A DNA stretch of 64,000 nucleotides from Chitinophagaceae bacterium (GTDB lineage Bacteria > Bacteroidota > Bacteroidia > Chitinophagales > Chitinophagaceae), in assembly GCA_027489035.1 (NCBI GenBank), contig JAIYAN010000023.1, forward strand, positions 226,578 to 290,577, in the 5' to 3' direction. Below, in pieces: positions 11,210 to 20,023 of this stretch. A program made the translations under genes and the position numbers. The notes under the pieces were generated by a model. It was not told where the DNA came from and ran no database searches. It saw only the letters and a program-made list of their open reading frames with translations. How positions within the stretch are numbered: the stretch's first letter is position 1; the number at the start of each line of letters is the position of its first letter.

Positions 11210-12205
11210 TTAATGATAAAATTCGTCTTTAGCAGGTTTATAAGGGTAGGCTTTAAAATACTGCATGAATTCACCGTATTCTTGATTGTGCAATTGTGTC
11301 CAATTTTGAAATGCGGTTAAATTTTCTGATGAGCCAAATAACCATTGGTTATAAGATTCAAAGAATCCCTCTCGCAATAATTTCAAATGAAAGTCAAACA
11401 GTTTAAATGGATATTTTTCTGTTTTATCTTGATACCATTCTAAAATAAATTTCGTTCTAATCATTGTTAAGGAAGATGTGGTAACGCCTTTTTCCCTTGC
11501 GATATCATTTTGTTTCGAAAGATTTGAAAGTACTTTCTGTGCGAATTTATTTTTTTCTTTGAGGTATTTTTCATTAGAAAAATCGGAGAAATAATTTTTA
11601 TAACTATTGATTAAGATGTCTTTTATTTCTGGGCTTTTAGGGTTTAATGGGTCAAGATTTACATATATTTCGCCATAAATGATGCTCCATATTGGCTCCA
11701 AATTTTCATAGTATTTAGATGCATTAAAATAGTTGCGCGCGTAAGTTGGATCGAGTTCAATGCCTCTTTCCCAAAAATCAATGCACTGATTTTTTTGTTG
11801 ACGAGAGAGCAGTTCTCCTAAGTCATTGTAAAATGCGCCATTGCCTGGGAACTTCTTAATGGCTTTTAAATATAAATTTTCGGCTTCTACAAATTGTTGG
11901 TTTGCAGAATAAATGGTTCCTGCAATTTGATAAGTTTGATCATCAGCAACACCTGAATCAATTTTTTGGGATAAAAGTTTGATGCCTCTTTTATATTCCT
12001 TTTCAAAATATAAACAAAGCGCTAAGTCTTTTGTGAAAATGATATTGTTTGTGTCTAATTTGTAAGCATCGTTTAAAAGTGACTCAGCATTTGAATAATC
12101 ACCTTCTATCATATAATTTTTACCCATTTCATGCAACCGCATTGCATCTTGTGCAATTCCTTTTTGTGCAATTGAAATTAAAATGATAAAAATGAATTTC
12201 TTCAT
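11210..12205 (-). CDS. Secreted TPR-repeat protein
   Basis: A 331-residue tetratricopeptide protein. I take the ATG at 12205 (MKKFIFIILIS...) because it gives a clean signal peptide ending near GIAQ; the ATG 21 bases upstream would put seven extra residues before it. Residues 25-200 form several TPR helical pairs, for example YMIEGDYSNAESLLNDAYKL, then AENLYLKAIKKFPGNGAFYN. The C-terminal 130 residues are helical with no family I recognise. A periplasmic or outer-membrane scaffold role is inferred. It lies between the acyl-CoA ligase and the DUF1015/serC pair on the same strand. Confidence 0.72.
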   Translation of the reverse strand: MKKFIFIILISIAQKGIAQDAMRLHEMGKNYMIEGDYSNAESLLNDAYKLDTNNIIFTKDLALCLYFEKEYKRGIKLLSQKIDSGVADDQTYQIAGTIYSANQQFVEAENLYLKAIKKFPGNGAFYNDLGELLSRQQKNQCIDFWERGIELDPTYARNYFNASKYYENLEPIWSIIYGEIYVNLDPLNPKSPEIKDILINSYKNYFSDFSNEKYLKEKNKFAQKVLSNLSKQNDIAREKGVTTSSLTMIRTKFILEWYQDKTEKYPFKLFDFHLKLLREGFFESYNQWLFGSSENLTAFQNWTQLHNQEYGEFMQYFKAYPYKPAKDEFYH

Positions 12206-12282
12206 GTTGATTATTGTTGAATACATATTGTTGAATTCAATTTCAATAAATCTGATACTGGAATTGGTTCAATTTCTATAAA

Positions 12283-13515
12283 CTAACTTGAAATTAAATG
12301 TGTCAACAAGCCATCTCTAAGTTTTGGCTCAAACCAAGTGCTTTTTGGAGGCATCACGTTTCCACTATCCGAAATATCAAATAATTGCTGAATACTTACT
12401 GGGTATAAGCTAATCGCCAACGCCATCTCGCCACTATCTACTCTGTTTTCTAATGCTTCTAGTCCACGAATTCCACCTACAAAATCAATGCGTTTATCCG
12501 TTCTTTGATCCTTGATGTTTAGCAATGGGTCAAGAATATTATTTTGTAAAATCGTTACATCCAACACGCCAATTGGGTCTTCGGTATAAGTGCCTTGTAA
12601 TGAAGTTAATTTGTACCAAGTCTTGTTGATGTAAAGTCCAAAACTATGCAGTTCCTCTGGGCGATAAGCGACATCTACTTTTTCTACGGAAAATTTATCA
12701 TTAAGTTTTTGCAAAAAAGTTTCCGCACTCAAATCACCCAAATCTTTTACCACACGGTTATAATCCATGATCATCAATTGATTTGATGGAAACAAAGTGG
12801 TTAAAAAGTAGTTGGATTCAGGTGTTGCTTTGCCGCCTAAAGCCGCGCGCACTTTTGCTGCAGATGCTGCACGATGGTGACCATCTGCAATATATGTACA
12901 TGGTACTTTTGTTTTGAAAAGTTCAGTTATTTTTTCAATCGTATTGTCATCATTTACAATCCAAATGCTGTGTTGAATGTCATCGTCTGCTACAAAATCG
13001 TATTGCGGATTTTTTTCTGAGGTCCATTTTTGTATTATGGCATCTACTTCATCTACATTACGGTAAGCTAAAAATACGTTTCCTGTTTGAGCTCCTGTAG
13101 TTTTAATGTGGTTGATGCGATCTAATTCTTTCTCCGGACGAGTAAACTCATGCTTTTTAATCAAATCGTTTTCATAATCATCAACCGAGCTGCCACAAAC
13201 CAATCCAGTTTGGCTTTTGCCATTCATAATCAAACGGTAGATGTAGTAACAAGGTTTGCTTTCAATGAATAAAATATTTCTACTGATAAATGCCGTTAGG
13301 TTTTCTTTGGCCTTATCGTAAACTTCTTGTGAATGAATATCAACAGATTCTGGTAAATCAATTTCGCTTTTGGTGATATGTAAAAAAGAAGAATGGTTCC
13401 CTTGAGCTTCAATTTTTGCTTCTTTGCTGTTTAATACATCATAAGGTCTTGATGCAACTTGTTTTGCCAACTGGGCTTCTGGCCTTAATGCCTTAAATGG
13501 AGAAATCGTTATCAT
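12283..13515 (-). CDS. DUF1015 family protein
   Basis: A 410-residue cytoplasmic protein. The start ITISPFKALRP, the SRPYDVLNSKEA segment and IADGHHRAASA (about 208) are hallmarks of DUF1015. The His-rich ADGHHR motif suggests a catalytic or metal site, but the reaction is not known to me. It lies 69 bases downstream of serC on the same strand, and this pairing suggests a part in serine or phosphoserine metabolism (inference). Confidence 0.85.
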   Translation of the reverse strand: MITISPFKALRPEAQLAKQVASRPYDVLNSKEAKIEAQGNHSSFLHITKSEIDLPESVDIHSQEVYDKAKENLTAFISRNILFIESKPCYYIYRLIMNGKSQTGLVCGSSVDDYENDLIKKHEFTRPEKELDRINHIKTTGAQTGNVFLAYRNVDEVDAIIQKWTSEKNPQYDFVADDDIQHSIWIVNDDNTIEKITELFKTKVPCTYIADGHHRAASAAKVRAALGGKATPESNYFLTTLFPSNQLMIMDYNRVVKDLGDLSAETFLQKLNDKFSVEKVDVAYRPEELHSFGLYINKTWYKLTSLQGTYTEDPIGVLDVTILQNNILDPLLNIKDQRTDKRIDFVGGIRGLEALENRVDSGEMALAISLYPVSIQQLFDISDSGNVMPPKSTWFEPKLRDGLLTHLISS

Positions 13516-13584
13516 TTATTTTTTTATAATTAAAACAAAAATAGGGTTATTAAAATAGGTTATTACATATTATTGGACAAAGTT

Positions 13585-14652
13585 TTAAACAACGGATTGC
13601 TCAAAATTTTTCATCAGGTCAACGAGTACTTCTACACTGCTTAAAGGTAATGCATTATATAAAGATGCTCTAAATGCCCCAGAAAGTCGATGACCTTGAA
13701 TACCAATAATGCCATTTGAAGCGGCAAAATCTAGAAAAAGCTTTTCGTGCGCTTTGTTTTTTGTGGCAAAACAAACATTCATTTTACTTCTGTCGGCAGG
13801 ATTTACAGATGTTTCGAAAATTTCATTTCTATCAATTTCATTATAAAGTAAAGTGGCTTTCTTTATGTTTAATTTCTCTATTTCTTTCACACCTCCCAAT
13901 TCTTTCAGCCATCTTAGTGTTAGCAAACAAACATATACTGCAAAAACAGGTGGTGTGTTTAACATGCTTCCTTCTGCAATATGATTTCTATAATCCATAA
14001 TGGTTGGGATAGGGTGCTTTACTTTTCCCAAGATATTGGAATCTACCACCACTAAATTTACCCCGGCTGGTCCCATGTTTTTTTGAGCACCGGCATATAT
14101 CAATCCAAAGTCATTGAAATTTAATTCGCGACTAAAAATATCGCTACTCATATCTGCGACAAGAACATTGCTGGTTTTTGGAATCGATTGCCATTGCGTA
14201 CCGTAAATTGTATTATTGGTGGTAATGTGAAAATATTTCGAATCGTTTGGAATGGCGAAATCATTTGGTATGTATGAATAATTTTTGTCTTTAGAAGAAC
14301 AAGCGATTTCAACTTTTCCAAACAATTTAGCTTCTTTAATGGCCTTGCTGCTCCAAACCCCAGTATCTGCGTAAGCCACAGTGTCTTTAGGGTCTAATAA
14401 ATTCATGGGCACTTGCATAAATTGTGTAGATGCGCCACCATGTAAAAACAAAACCTCGTAATCATCATTCAAATGCATCAATTCTTTCACCAGCGATCGT
14501 GCTTCTTCCATTACTTCGGTAAAGGCTGGTGTTCTATGCCCCAATTCGAGAATGGATAAGCCCGAATTATTGAAGTTTATTACAGCTTCAGCAGCTTGTT
14601 GGAAAACAGTTTTTGGAAGAATAGAAGGCCCTGCGTTGAAATTATGAATCAT
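13585..14652 (-). CDS. serC: Phosphoserine aminotransferase
   Basis: PLP-dependent enzyme that converts 3-phosphohydroxypyruvate and glutamate to phosphoserine and 2-oxoglutarate, the second step of serine synthesis. The 355 residues start HNFNAGPSILP, typical of SerC; LELGHRTPAF and LFLHGGASTQF follow, and the PLP lysine lies in AGAQKNMGPAGVN (about 190). The C-terminus has the IQGHRLSGAFRASLYNALP substrate-binding region. serA and serB are not in the window; DUF1015 follows directly. Confidence 0.96.
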   Translation of the reverse strand: MIHNFNAGPSILPKTVFQQAAEAVINFNNSGLSILELGHRTPAFTEVMEEARSLVKELMHLNDDYEVLFLHGGASTQFMQVPMNLLDPKDTVAYADTGVWSSKAIKEAKLFGKVEIACSSKDKNYSYIPNDFAIPNDSKYFHITTNNTIYGTQWQSIPKTSNVLVADMSSDIFSRELNFNDFGLIYAGAQKNMGPAGVNLVVVDSNILGKVKHPIPTIMDYRNHIAEGSMLNTPPVFAVYVCLLTLRWLKELGGVKEIEKLNIKKATLLYNEIDRNEIFETSVNPADRSKMNVCFATKNKAHEKLFLDFAASNGIIGIQGHRLSGAFRASLYNALPLSSVEVLVDLMKNFEQSVV

Positions 14653-14800
14653 CGAAAATATTGCGTCTGAGTTTTAACAGACATTGATTTTAAAAATAAA
14701 AAGTAAAGGTAATAAATTATAAATAGTTAGCCGATTGATAAAACGAGAAACGTAATATTAAAACCCATTATTTTCAATAAAAAAAGGAAAAATGACACAA

Positions 14801-15301
14801 TTATGAGATAAATGGCGAATTGAAATCTGAAATAAATTGCTCCGCTTCGTCAGGGGTAATCACTATCTTTTTGTTGTTGATTTTGGTAATTAAAACGATT
14901 TTATTTTTTCTTGTAGCGTACCATGTCATGCTGCCTAATTTTGAGCTAGAAAATCTACCCCAATAGCCAAATAATCCACCAACGCCAAATGTTCGGATTA
15001 TCCAACCCATTTGTTCTTTTTCAATAATTTCTACAGATAATATTTCGCTTCTTTTAATTTTTACATTTCCTAAAAGTCGTCGAACGATTATTTCATCTGT
15101 TGTTAGTTGATAATCTTTTGTGCTAAACCCGTAAGTGATAATATAAATAGCAAGCAATGCAACTCTGGTGTATATCGCGTTTTGATCACTTGTACCGTCT
15201 GTTATAAATATGAGCGGCAAAAAGATTATAAAGGCAAATAAAATGGTTAAACCAATGGTTAAGATTTTGGTTATATTATCGAATGAAGCTTTGTATGTCA
15301 T
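14801..15301 (-). CDS. PH-domain membrane protein
   Basis: A 166-residue protein with two membrane segments (about 12-32 and 44-60), then a short bacterial PH-like domain (YQLTTDEIIVRRLLGNVKIKRSEI...) ending in a MTWYATRKNKIVLITKINNKKIVI strand region. The motif 'VKIKRSEILSVE' is the usual bPH signature of a polar strand followed by an IxSVE element. Function unknown. It lies between the serC unit and a repeat-rich spacer. Confidence 0.65.
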   Translation of the reverse strand: MTYKASFDNITKILTIGLTILFAFIIFLPLIFITDGTSDQNAIYTRVALLAIYIITYGFSTKDYQLTTDEIIVRRLLGNVKIKRSEILSVEIIEKEQMGWIIRTFGVGGLFGYWGRFSSSKLGSMTWYATRKNKIVLITKINNKKIVITPDEAEQFISDFNSPFIS

Positions 15302-15338
15302 TTATTGTTTGTTGTTTGTGGTTTATTGTTTGGTGTTT

Positions 15339-15379
15339 GAAGCCCCCATCCCCAACCCTTCCCCCGAAAGGTGAAGGGA
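15339..15379 (+). repeat. Interspersed GC-rich element, copy 1
   Basis: Begins GAAGCCCCCATCCCCAACC and ends GAAAGGTGAAGGGAG. It is nearly identical to 27077-27119 (one C/A-run base and the last bases differ) and can fold through CCCTTC pairing with GAAGGG. GC content is far above the surrounding DNA. Confidence 0.85.
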
Positions 15380-15437
15380 GCATGACCTAGTTCAGTTTTA
15401 GCATCTAATATCCAGTAAATCTAATCCCAAAAAAAGA

Positions 15438-15609
15438 GTAGATACATTCACCTTAAACCATTAAACCCTTAAACCAGCGAAGAGATTTAAACGCTCTAGT
15501 ATCTCGTATCCCCAAAATTACGATACACCCAAAGTGTAGATACATTCACCTTAAACCATTATACCCTTAATCCAGCGAAGCGATTTAGACGCTTTTACAT
15601 CTCCCATCC
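15438..15609. repeat. Direct repeat, two copies with 98-bp period
   Basis: Copy 1 (from 15438) and copy 2 (from 15536) both read GTAGATACATTCACCTTAAA, then CCATTA-ACCCTTAA-CCAGCGAAG-GATTTA-ACGCT. They differ at a few positions. Copy 2 runs to the 3' end of relA/spoT. Confidence 0.85.
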
Positions 15610-17850
15610 CTACTTCTTCTCTTCCATTTCGTAACGGTCAACTTTTTCAATACCCGGTAAAGCAAGTAGTTTTTTTACCAATAAATCCAATTGTTCTTTG
15701 TCTTGTACATATACTTTTACATTGCCTTCAAATACGCCGTCGTGTGCTTCAATGGTCATTGCGGAGATATTGATTTTCAGTTCGCCGCTAAGCAGATTGG
15801 TGATTTTATGGATTACCCCAACATCATCTAAACCTAATATTTTTAAGCCCGTAAGGAAAGAAATTTCTTTATTTTTTGCCCATTTGGTTTTTACCACGCG
15901 GTGCCCATAATTGGCCAATAATCTAGTAGCATTTGGACAACTCGTTCTGTGAATTTTAAGGCCTTCACCTGTTGTAATAAAACCAAATACATCATCACCC
16001 GGGATTGGCTTACAACAATTTGCCAAGGTGTACATGATTTTATCGCTACGTTCGCCAAATATGATTAGCTCAGTATCTTTTTTGGGTAATGACTTTAATT
16101 CATTTTCATCAAATTTCTCTTCTGGTATCTTTAATGGTTTCGGCGCAATTAATTTATCAACATGTATGGTAAATTCCTTTAGTTCTTTAAGCTCATTTTT
16201 TTTGATGGCGATATCATATAGCAAATCCAAACTGCTTGGATATTTATAAAAATTAACCAATTCATCAATATTTGTTTGATGGAAAGAAGCGTTTAAAGCT
16301 TTTAATTTCCTTTCCAAAATACTTTTCCCCAAATCGGCAATTTGTCTACGTTCATCTTTTAATGAGTCTTTTATTTTAGCTCTAGCCTTCGACGTTACAA
16401 CAAAATTCAACCATTCTGCATTGGGTTTCTGCTTAGCACTGGTGATGATTTCTATTTGATCGCCACTTCTTAATTTATAACTTAAAGGCACCAATTTGTG
16501 ATTCACTTTTGCACCTATACATTTTTCCCCAACTGCAGTATGTACGCTAAAGGCAAAGTCTAATGTACTTGCCCCAACAGGAAGCATTTTTATATCACCT
16601 TTGGGCGTATACACGTAAATCTCTTCTGATAAAAACGAAGTTTTGAAATCCTGTAAAAAATCGAGCGAATTGGTGTCTTGATTGGCTAATGCTTCCCTGA
16701 TCTGATTAAACCATTTGTCGAAATTACTTTCATCATCTTTTTCTTCTTTGTATTTCCAATGTGCAGCTAAACCTTTTTCTGCAATATCATTCATACGCTT
16801 TGTTCTGATTTGAACTTCTACCCATTTTCCCATTGGTCCCATTACCGTGGTGTGCAAAGCCTCGTAGCCATTACTTTTAGGGTTGCTCAACCAATCTCTA
16901 AGTCGCTCTGGCGAAGGGTTGTATTCATCTGTGATGATGCTATATATTTTCCAACAATCTTCTTTTTCTTTTTCTGGTATTGCATTCAAAATAATTCGAA
17001 TGGCAAATAAATCATACACCTCTTCAAATGAAACGCCTTTCTTTTTAATTTTTGTCCAAATGGAATGTATGCTTTTTGGTCTGCCGTAAATTTCAAATTC
17101 CAAACCAGTGGATTGCAATTTTTCTTTTAATGGCTTGATGAAATCATTGATGTAACGCGTTCTTTCTCTTTTAGTATCTTGAAGTTTTTTGGCAATAAAC
17201 TTATATGTTTCAGATTCCATGTATTTCATGGATAAATCTTCCATTTCTGTTTTGATGTTGTAAAGCCCCATACGGTGTGCCAATGGCGCATAAACATAAA
17301 TGGTTTCTGATGAGATTTTAAGTTGTTTCTCTCGCTTCAAACTATCAAGCGTTCGCATGTTGTGAAGCCGATCAGCAAGTTTTATTAAAATCACCCTTGG
17401 GTCATCGGTTAATGTGAGCAGAATCTTTTTGAAATTTTCAGCTTGTTGACTGGTGTTGGCATCCATTACGTTGGCAATCTTGGTAAGACCATCAACGATT
17501 TTTGTGATTTCAATTCCAAATTCTCTTTTAATATCATCAAGGGTAATGTCGGTATCTTCAACGGTGTCGTGTAAAAGTGCACAAATGCTACTTCTAACAC
17601 CCAACCCAATTTCTTCAACGCATATTTTAGCAACGGCAATGGGATGTAAAATATAGGGCTCGCCACTTTTGCGCCTCATGGTTTTATGGGCATTAACCGC
17701 CATTTCAAATGCAGAGCGCACCAGTTCTTTATCTCCTGGTTTCATTTTTTGTTTTAAAACCCTCAATAATCCACGATATTCTCTAAGAATTTCTTTTTTT
17801 TCTTCCTCTTCGGAAAGATGATAGGTTGATATGTTTTCTGTATTTGGCAT
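15610..17850 (-). CDS. Bifunctional (p)ppGpp synthetase/hydrolase (RelA/SpoT)
   Basis: Makes and degrades the stringent-response alarmones (p)ppGpp. The 746 residues carry an N-terminal HD hydrolase with intact HDTVEDTD (about 93-100), a synthetase domain with RPKSIHSIWTKIKKKG and YEALHTTVMGP (about 255-345), the TEVQIRT-type segment VQIRTKRMNDIAEKG, a TGS domain (about 385-445), a zinc-finger-like CCKPIPGD segment, and a C-terminal ACT domain (about 670-740). Both catalytic motifs look intact, so both activities are expected. It runs divergently from the tRNA-Leu/tig unit. Confidence 0.95.
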   Translation of the reverse strand: MPNTENISTYHLSEEEEKKEILREYRGLLRVLKQKMKPGDKELVRSAFEMAVNAHKTMRRKSGEPYILHPIAVAKICVEEIGLGVRSSICALLHDTVEDTDITLDDIKREFGIEITKIVDGLTKIANVMDANTSQQAENFKKILLTLTDDPRVILIKLADRLHNMRTLDSLKREKQLKISSETIYVYAPLAHRMGLYNIKTEMEDLSMKYMESETYKFIAKKLQDTKRERTRYINDFIKPLKEKLQSTGLEFEIYGRPKSIHSIWTKIKKKGVSFEEVYDLFAIRIILNAIPEKEKEDCWKIYSIITDEYNPSPERLRDWLSNPKSNGYEALHTTVMGPMGKWVEVQIRTKRMNDIAEKGLAAHWKYKEEKDDESNFDKWFNQIREALANQDTNSLDFLQDFKTSFLSEEIYVYTPKGDIKMLPVGASTLDFAFSVHTAVGEKCIGAKVNHKLVPLSYKLRSGDQIEIITSAKQKPNAEWLNFVVTSKARAKIKDSLKDERRQIADLGKSILERKLKALNASFHQTNIDELVNFYKYPSSLDLLYDIAIKKNELKELKEFTIHVDKLIAPKPLKIPEEKFDENELKSLPKKDTELIIFGERSDKIMYTLANCCKPIPGDDVFGFITTGEGLKIHRTSCPNATRLLANYGHRVVKTKWAKNKEISFLTGLKILGLDDVGVIHKITNLLSGELKINISAMTIEAHDGVFEGNVKVYVQDKEQLDLLVKKLLALPGIEKVDRYEMEEKK

Positions 17851-17973
17851 GACGATGCACGAATTTACTTTAAAAGTACCAACGGATTAAAATTATAAAG
17901 ATTGTTTTCATCCCCTTTTTTACTTGAAAAATAAATTACTTGAAAAATTACTCCATTTACAGAAGAAAAGTAT

Positions 17974-17981
17974 TAGTTTTG
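17974..17981 (+). promoter_or_regulatory. Bacteroidota -7 box for tRNA-Leu
   Basis: TAGTTTTG matches the TAnnTTTG -7 consensus exactly, 29 bases before the tRNA 5' end. No convincing TTTG -33 box stands at the usual 19-20 base spacing. Confidence 0.5.
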
Positions 17982-18010
17982 CCCCCCGTTTATTAATTAA
18001 GTTCAATAAT

Positions 18011-18092
18011 GCGGATGTGGCGAAATTGGCAGACGCACCAGACTTAGGATCTGGCGCCGCGAGGCATGTAGGTTCGACCCCTATCATCCGCA
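18011..18092 (+). tRNA. tRNA-Leu, anticodon TAG
   Basis: Acceptor GCGGATG pairs with CATCCGC. The anticodon stem CCAGA/TCTGG encloses CTTAGGA (anticodon TAG). A long variable arm (GCC-GCGA-GGC) marks a class II tRNA, and the T-arm is GTAGG-TTCGACC-CCTAT. The discriminator base is A, and CCA is not encoded. Confidence 0.97.
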
Positions 18093-18196
18093 CACATGAA
18101 GTTGATAAGTTGATTGCGTTATTGTATTGTTTCTTTACTTTAACCGTTTGACTTATCAACTTTAATTTTTTATCTAAATCGCAAAAACGAATATCA

Positions 18197-19561
18197 ATGT
18201 CTACAGTTGAAAGAGTAAACATCGGGTTATTAACCGATAAGCTAACCGTAAAAGTTTCTACAACGGAATATTTACCAAACTTCGAAAAGAAATTAAAAGA
18301 ATACAGCAAAACAGCCAATATTCCTGGATTTAGAAAAGGAATGGTACCTGTTGGCATGATTAAAAAAATGTACGGACCATCTGTTTTTAACGAAGAAGTG
18401 TTAAGGGCTGTGGAATCAAAATTGTACACTTATTTGAATGAAGTAAAGCCAGATATTTTTGGACAACCTTTACCGCTTCAAGAGTTCAGCAATATGGATG
18501 TAAACAATCCTCAAGATTATGATTTTTCATTTGAAATTGGATTAAAGCCAACATTTGAATTGCTTGATTTTTCTAAAGAATCTTTAACCATACATAATGT
18601 AGACGTTACGGACGAAATGGTTTCGGAAGAAATCAACCGCATGCAAATTAAAGGCGGTAAAATGACTGAGCCAGAAGCAATCGACAATGAGGAAAATGTG
18701 TTGAATGTATTGTTTACAGAATGCGATTCAAAAGGAAACACAGTTGAAGGTGGCATCAGCAAAGAAAATTCTGTTTTGCTAAAATATTTTACCCCAAAAA
18801 TGCAAAAAGAATTGATGGGTAAGAAAATGGCAGATTGTGTTGTGTTTCAATTGAGTAAAACGTTTGAAGGAGATAAGCTTGATATGATGCTTCATGATTT
18901 GGGATTGGATAAGAACGATAAAGAGGCGGCAGCTAAATATTTCAAATTGGATATTGTAAAAATTGGCTTGGTTGAAAAACGCGAATTGAATGAAGAATTT
19001 TTCAACGAAGTTTATCCAGGAAAAGGAATTACTACTGAAGCTGAATTACGCGATACGTTAAAAGCGGAAATTGAAAAATATTGGGAGAGCCAATCTAAAA
19101 ATCAACTACACGATCAATTGTATCATTTGTTATTGGATAAAACCAGCATGGAATTTCCAGAAGCATTTTTAAAAAGATGGTTACAAACAGGCGGAGAAAA
19201 ACCTAAAACTGCAGAAGAAGCTGAAAAGGAATATCCAACGTTTAGCAATCAATTGAAATGGACATTAATCAGCGATAAGTTAATCCAAGACAACAAACTT
19301 GATGTTTCTGAAGAGGATTTAAGAACGCACATGAAAGAAGAAGTAATGCGTTATTTTGGACAAATGAACATGGGTGAAGACATGAGCTGGTTGGATAGTT
19401 ATATCGACAGAATGATGAAGGATGAAAAGCAAATCGATGCCACATACAGAAGATTAATCACCGAAAGATTATTCAGCTTCATGGAAGGCCAGGTAAAAAC
19501 AAAATCTAAAAAAGTTACGCCTGATGAATTAAATGCGATGCAGCATAATCATCAGCATTAA
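18197..19561 (+). CDS. tig: Trigger factor chaperone
   Basis: Ribosome-bound folding chaperone for nascent chains. The 454 residues have the N-terminal ribosome-binding domain with the signature PGFRKGMVPVGMIKKMYG (about 47-64), then a divergent PPIase-like middle region and the long helical C-terminal arms. The middle domain is poorly conserved, as is usual for Bacteroidota trigger factors. A His-rich tail (MQHNHQH) ends the protein. It follows tRNA-Leu by about 105 bases and ends in a strong hairpin terminator. Confidence 0.9.
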   Translation: MSTVERVNIGLLTDKLTVKVSTTEYLPNFEKKLKEYSKTANIPGFRKGMVPVGMIKKMYGPSVFNEEVLRAVESKLYTYLNEVKPDIFGQPLPLQEFSNMDVNNPQDYDFSFEIGLKPTFELLDFSKESLTIHNVDVTDEMVSEEINRMQIKGGKMTEPEAIDNEENVLNVLFTECDSKGNTVEGGISKENSVLLKYFTPKMQKELMGKKMADCVVFQLSKTFEGDKLDMMLHDLGLDKNDKEAAAKYFKLDIVKIGLVEKRELNEEFFNEVYPGKGITTEAELRDTLKAEIEKYWESQSKNQLHDQLYHLLLDKTSMEFPEAFLKRWLQTGGEKPKTAEEAEKEYPTFSNQLKWTLISDKLIQDNKLDVSEEDLRTHMKEEVMRYFGQMNMGEDMSWLDSYIDRMMKDEKQIDATYRRLITERLFSFMEGQVKTKSKKVTPDELNAMQHNHQH

Positions 19562-19590
19562 TCTTTTTTAAAAAATATATTTTACAATGA

Positions 19591-19618
19591 AGAGCTCGTT
19601 TTTAACGGGCTCTTTTTT
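19591..19618 (+). terminator. Rho-independent terminator after tig
   Basis: GAGCTCG-TTTTTAA-CGGGCTC followed by six Ts, 30 bases after the tig stop codon. Confidence 0.88.
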
Positions 19619-19649
19619 ATTGGAAGAAATTTAAATGCAGGATTCTGGA

Positions 19650-19735
19650 TTTGATTTTGTTTCAGTTGGAGATTTAACGCCAAACACCAAACGCCAAACG
19701 TTTTTGATTCGTGGTTTGATTTTGTTCCGATTGGA
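19650..19735. repeat. Duplicated TTTGATTTTGTT motif plus CAAACACC tract
   Basis: TTTGATTTTGTTTCAGTTGGA (19650-19670) recurs as TTTGATTTTGTTCCGATTGGA (19715-19735); between them lies CGCCAAACACCAAACGCCAAACG. A third copy of the motif, also beside a CAAACACC tract, is at 27137-27158. Confidence 0.75.
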
Positions 19736-19806
19736 TAGTGAGGAATAAAGAAGTGGAGTTTATTCCATCATTTGACAATTTCAATGCTTACAACATTATT
19801 CATAGA

Positions 19807-19824
19807 CCACGGTCTCAACCGTGG
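19807..19824. repeat. REP-like hairpin 1
   Basis: CCACGGT-CTCA-ACCGTGG is a perfect 7-bp stem with a 4-base loop, preceded by AGA. It lies in the non-coding spacer 19562-20023, which contains no gene I can support. Confidence 0.7.
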
Positions 19825-19878
19825 GAGAAGAAAATTCAAATGCAGACTTTTTTTTCTTTTTGAGAAGCATCTACAGAC

Positions 19879-19897
19879 ACCGGTTGAAAACCGGCGC
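19879..19897. repeat. REP-like hairpin 2, opposite orientation
   Basis: ACCGGTT-GAA-AACCGGC forms a 6-bp perfect core. Its reverse complement aligns with hairpin 1 (shared core GGT-TCAACCG), so the two form an inverted pair 55 bases apart, like a bacterial interspersed mosaic element. Confidence 0.65.
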
Positions 19898-19971
19898 CAA
19901 TTAAGAACACCAACATCGGCAGACGAAAATCCCCAACCTTTTGAAAGCATTGAACGTATTGAACCTTTTGA

Positions 19972-20003
19972 ACATCATAAACATCATAAACATCACAAAC
20001 TTC
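19972..20003. repeat. Short tandem repeat of AAACATCAT
   Basis: About three consecutive 9-base units (CATCATAAACATCATAAACATCACAAAC) just downstream of the rng stop codon. Low complexity. Confidence 0.7.
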
Positions 20004-20023
20004 TCAAACCCCTACAACCCCTA

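Larger units (their letters stand above)
15302..15609. repeat. Repeat-rich non-coding spacer
   Basis: This 308-base spacer holds no gene. It contains a tract equivalent to (CAAACACC/CAAACA) on the minus strand (15302-15338), a copy of the interspersed GAAGCCCCCATCCCC element (15339-15379), and two copies of a roughly 75-base direct repeat (15438 and 15536) with 98-base period. Confidence 0.8.

Noticed and set aside
14653..14800. Small RNA or gene in the serC upstream spacer
   Set aside because: Only a 5-bp stem (GTCTG/CAGAC); AT-rich with no conserved features.
15339..15379. Interspersed GC-rich element as a protein-coding exon
   Set aside because: At this copy it is in a spacer with stops in all frames around it and no extended coding frame.
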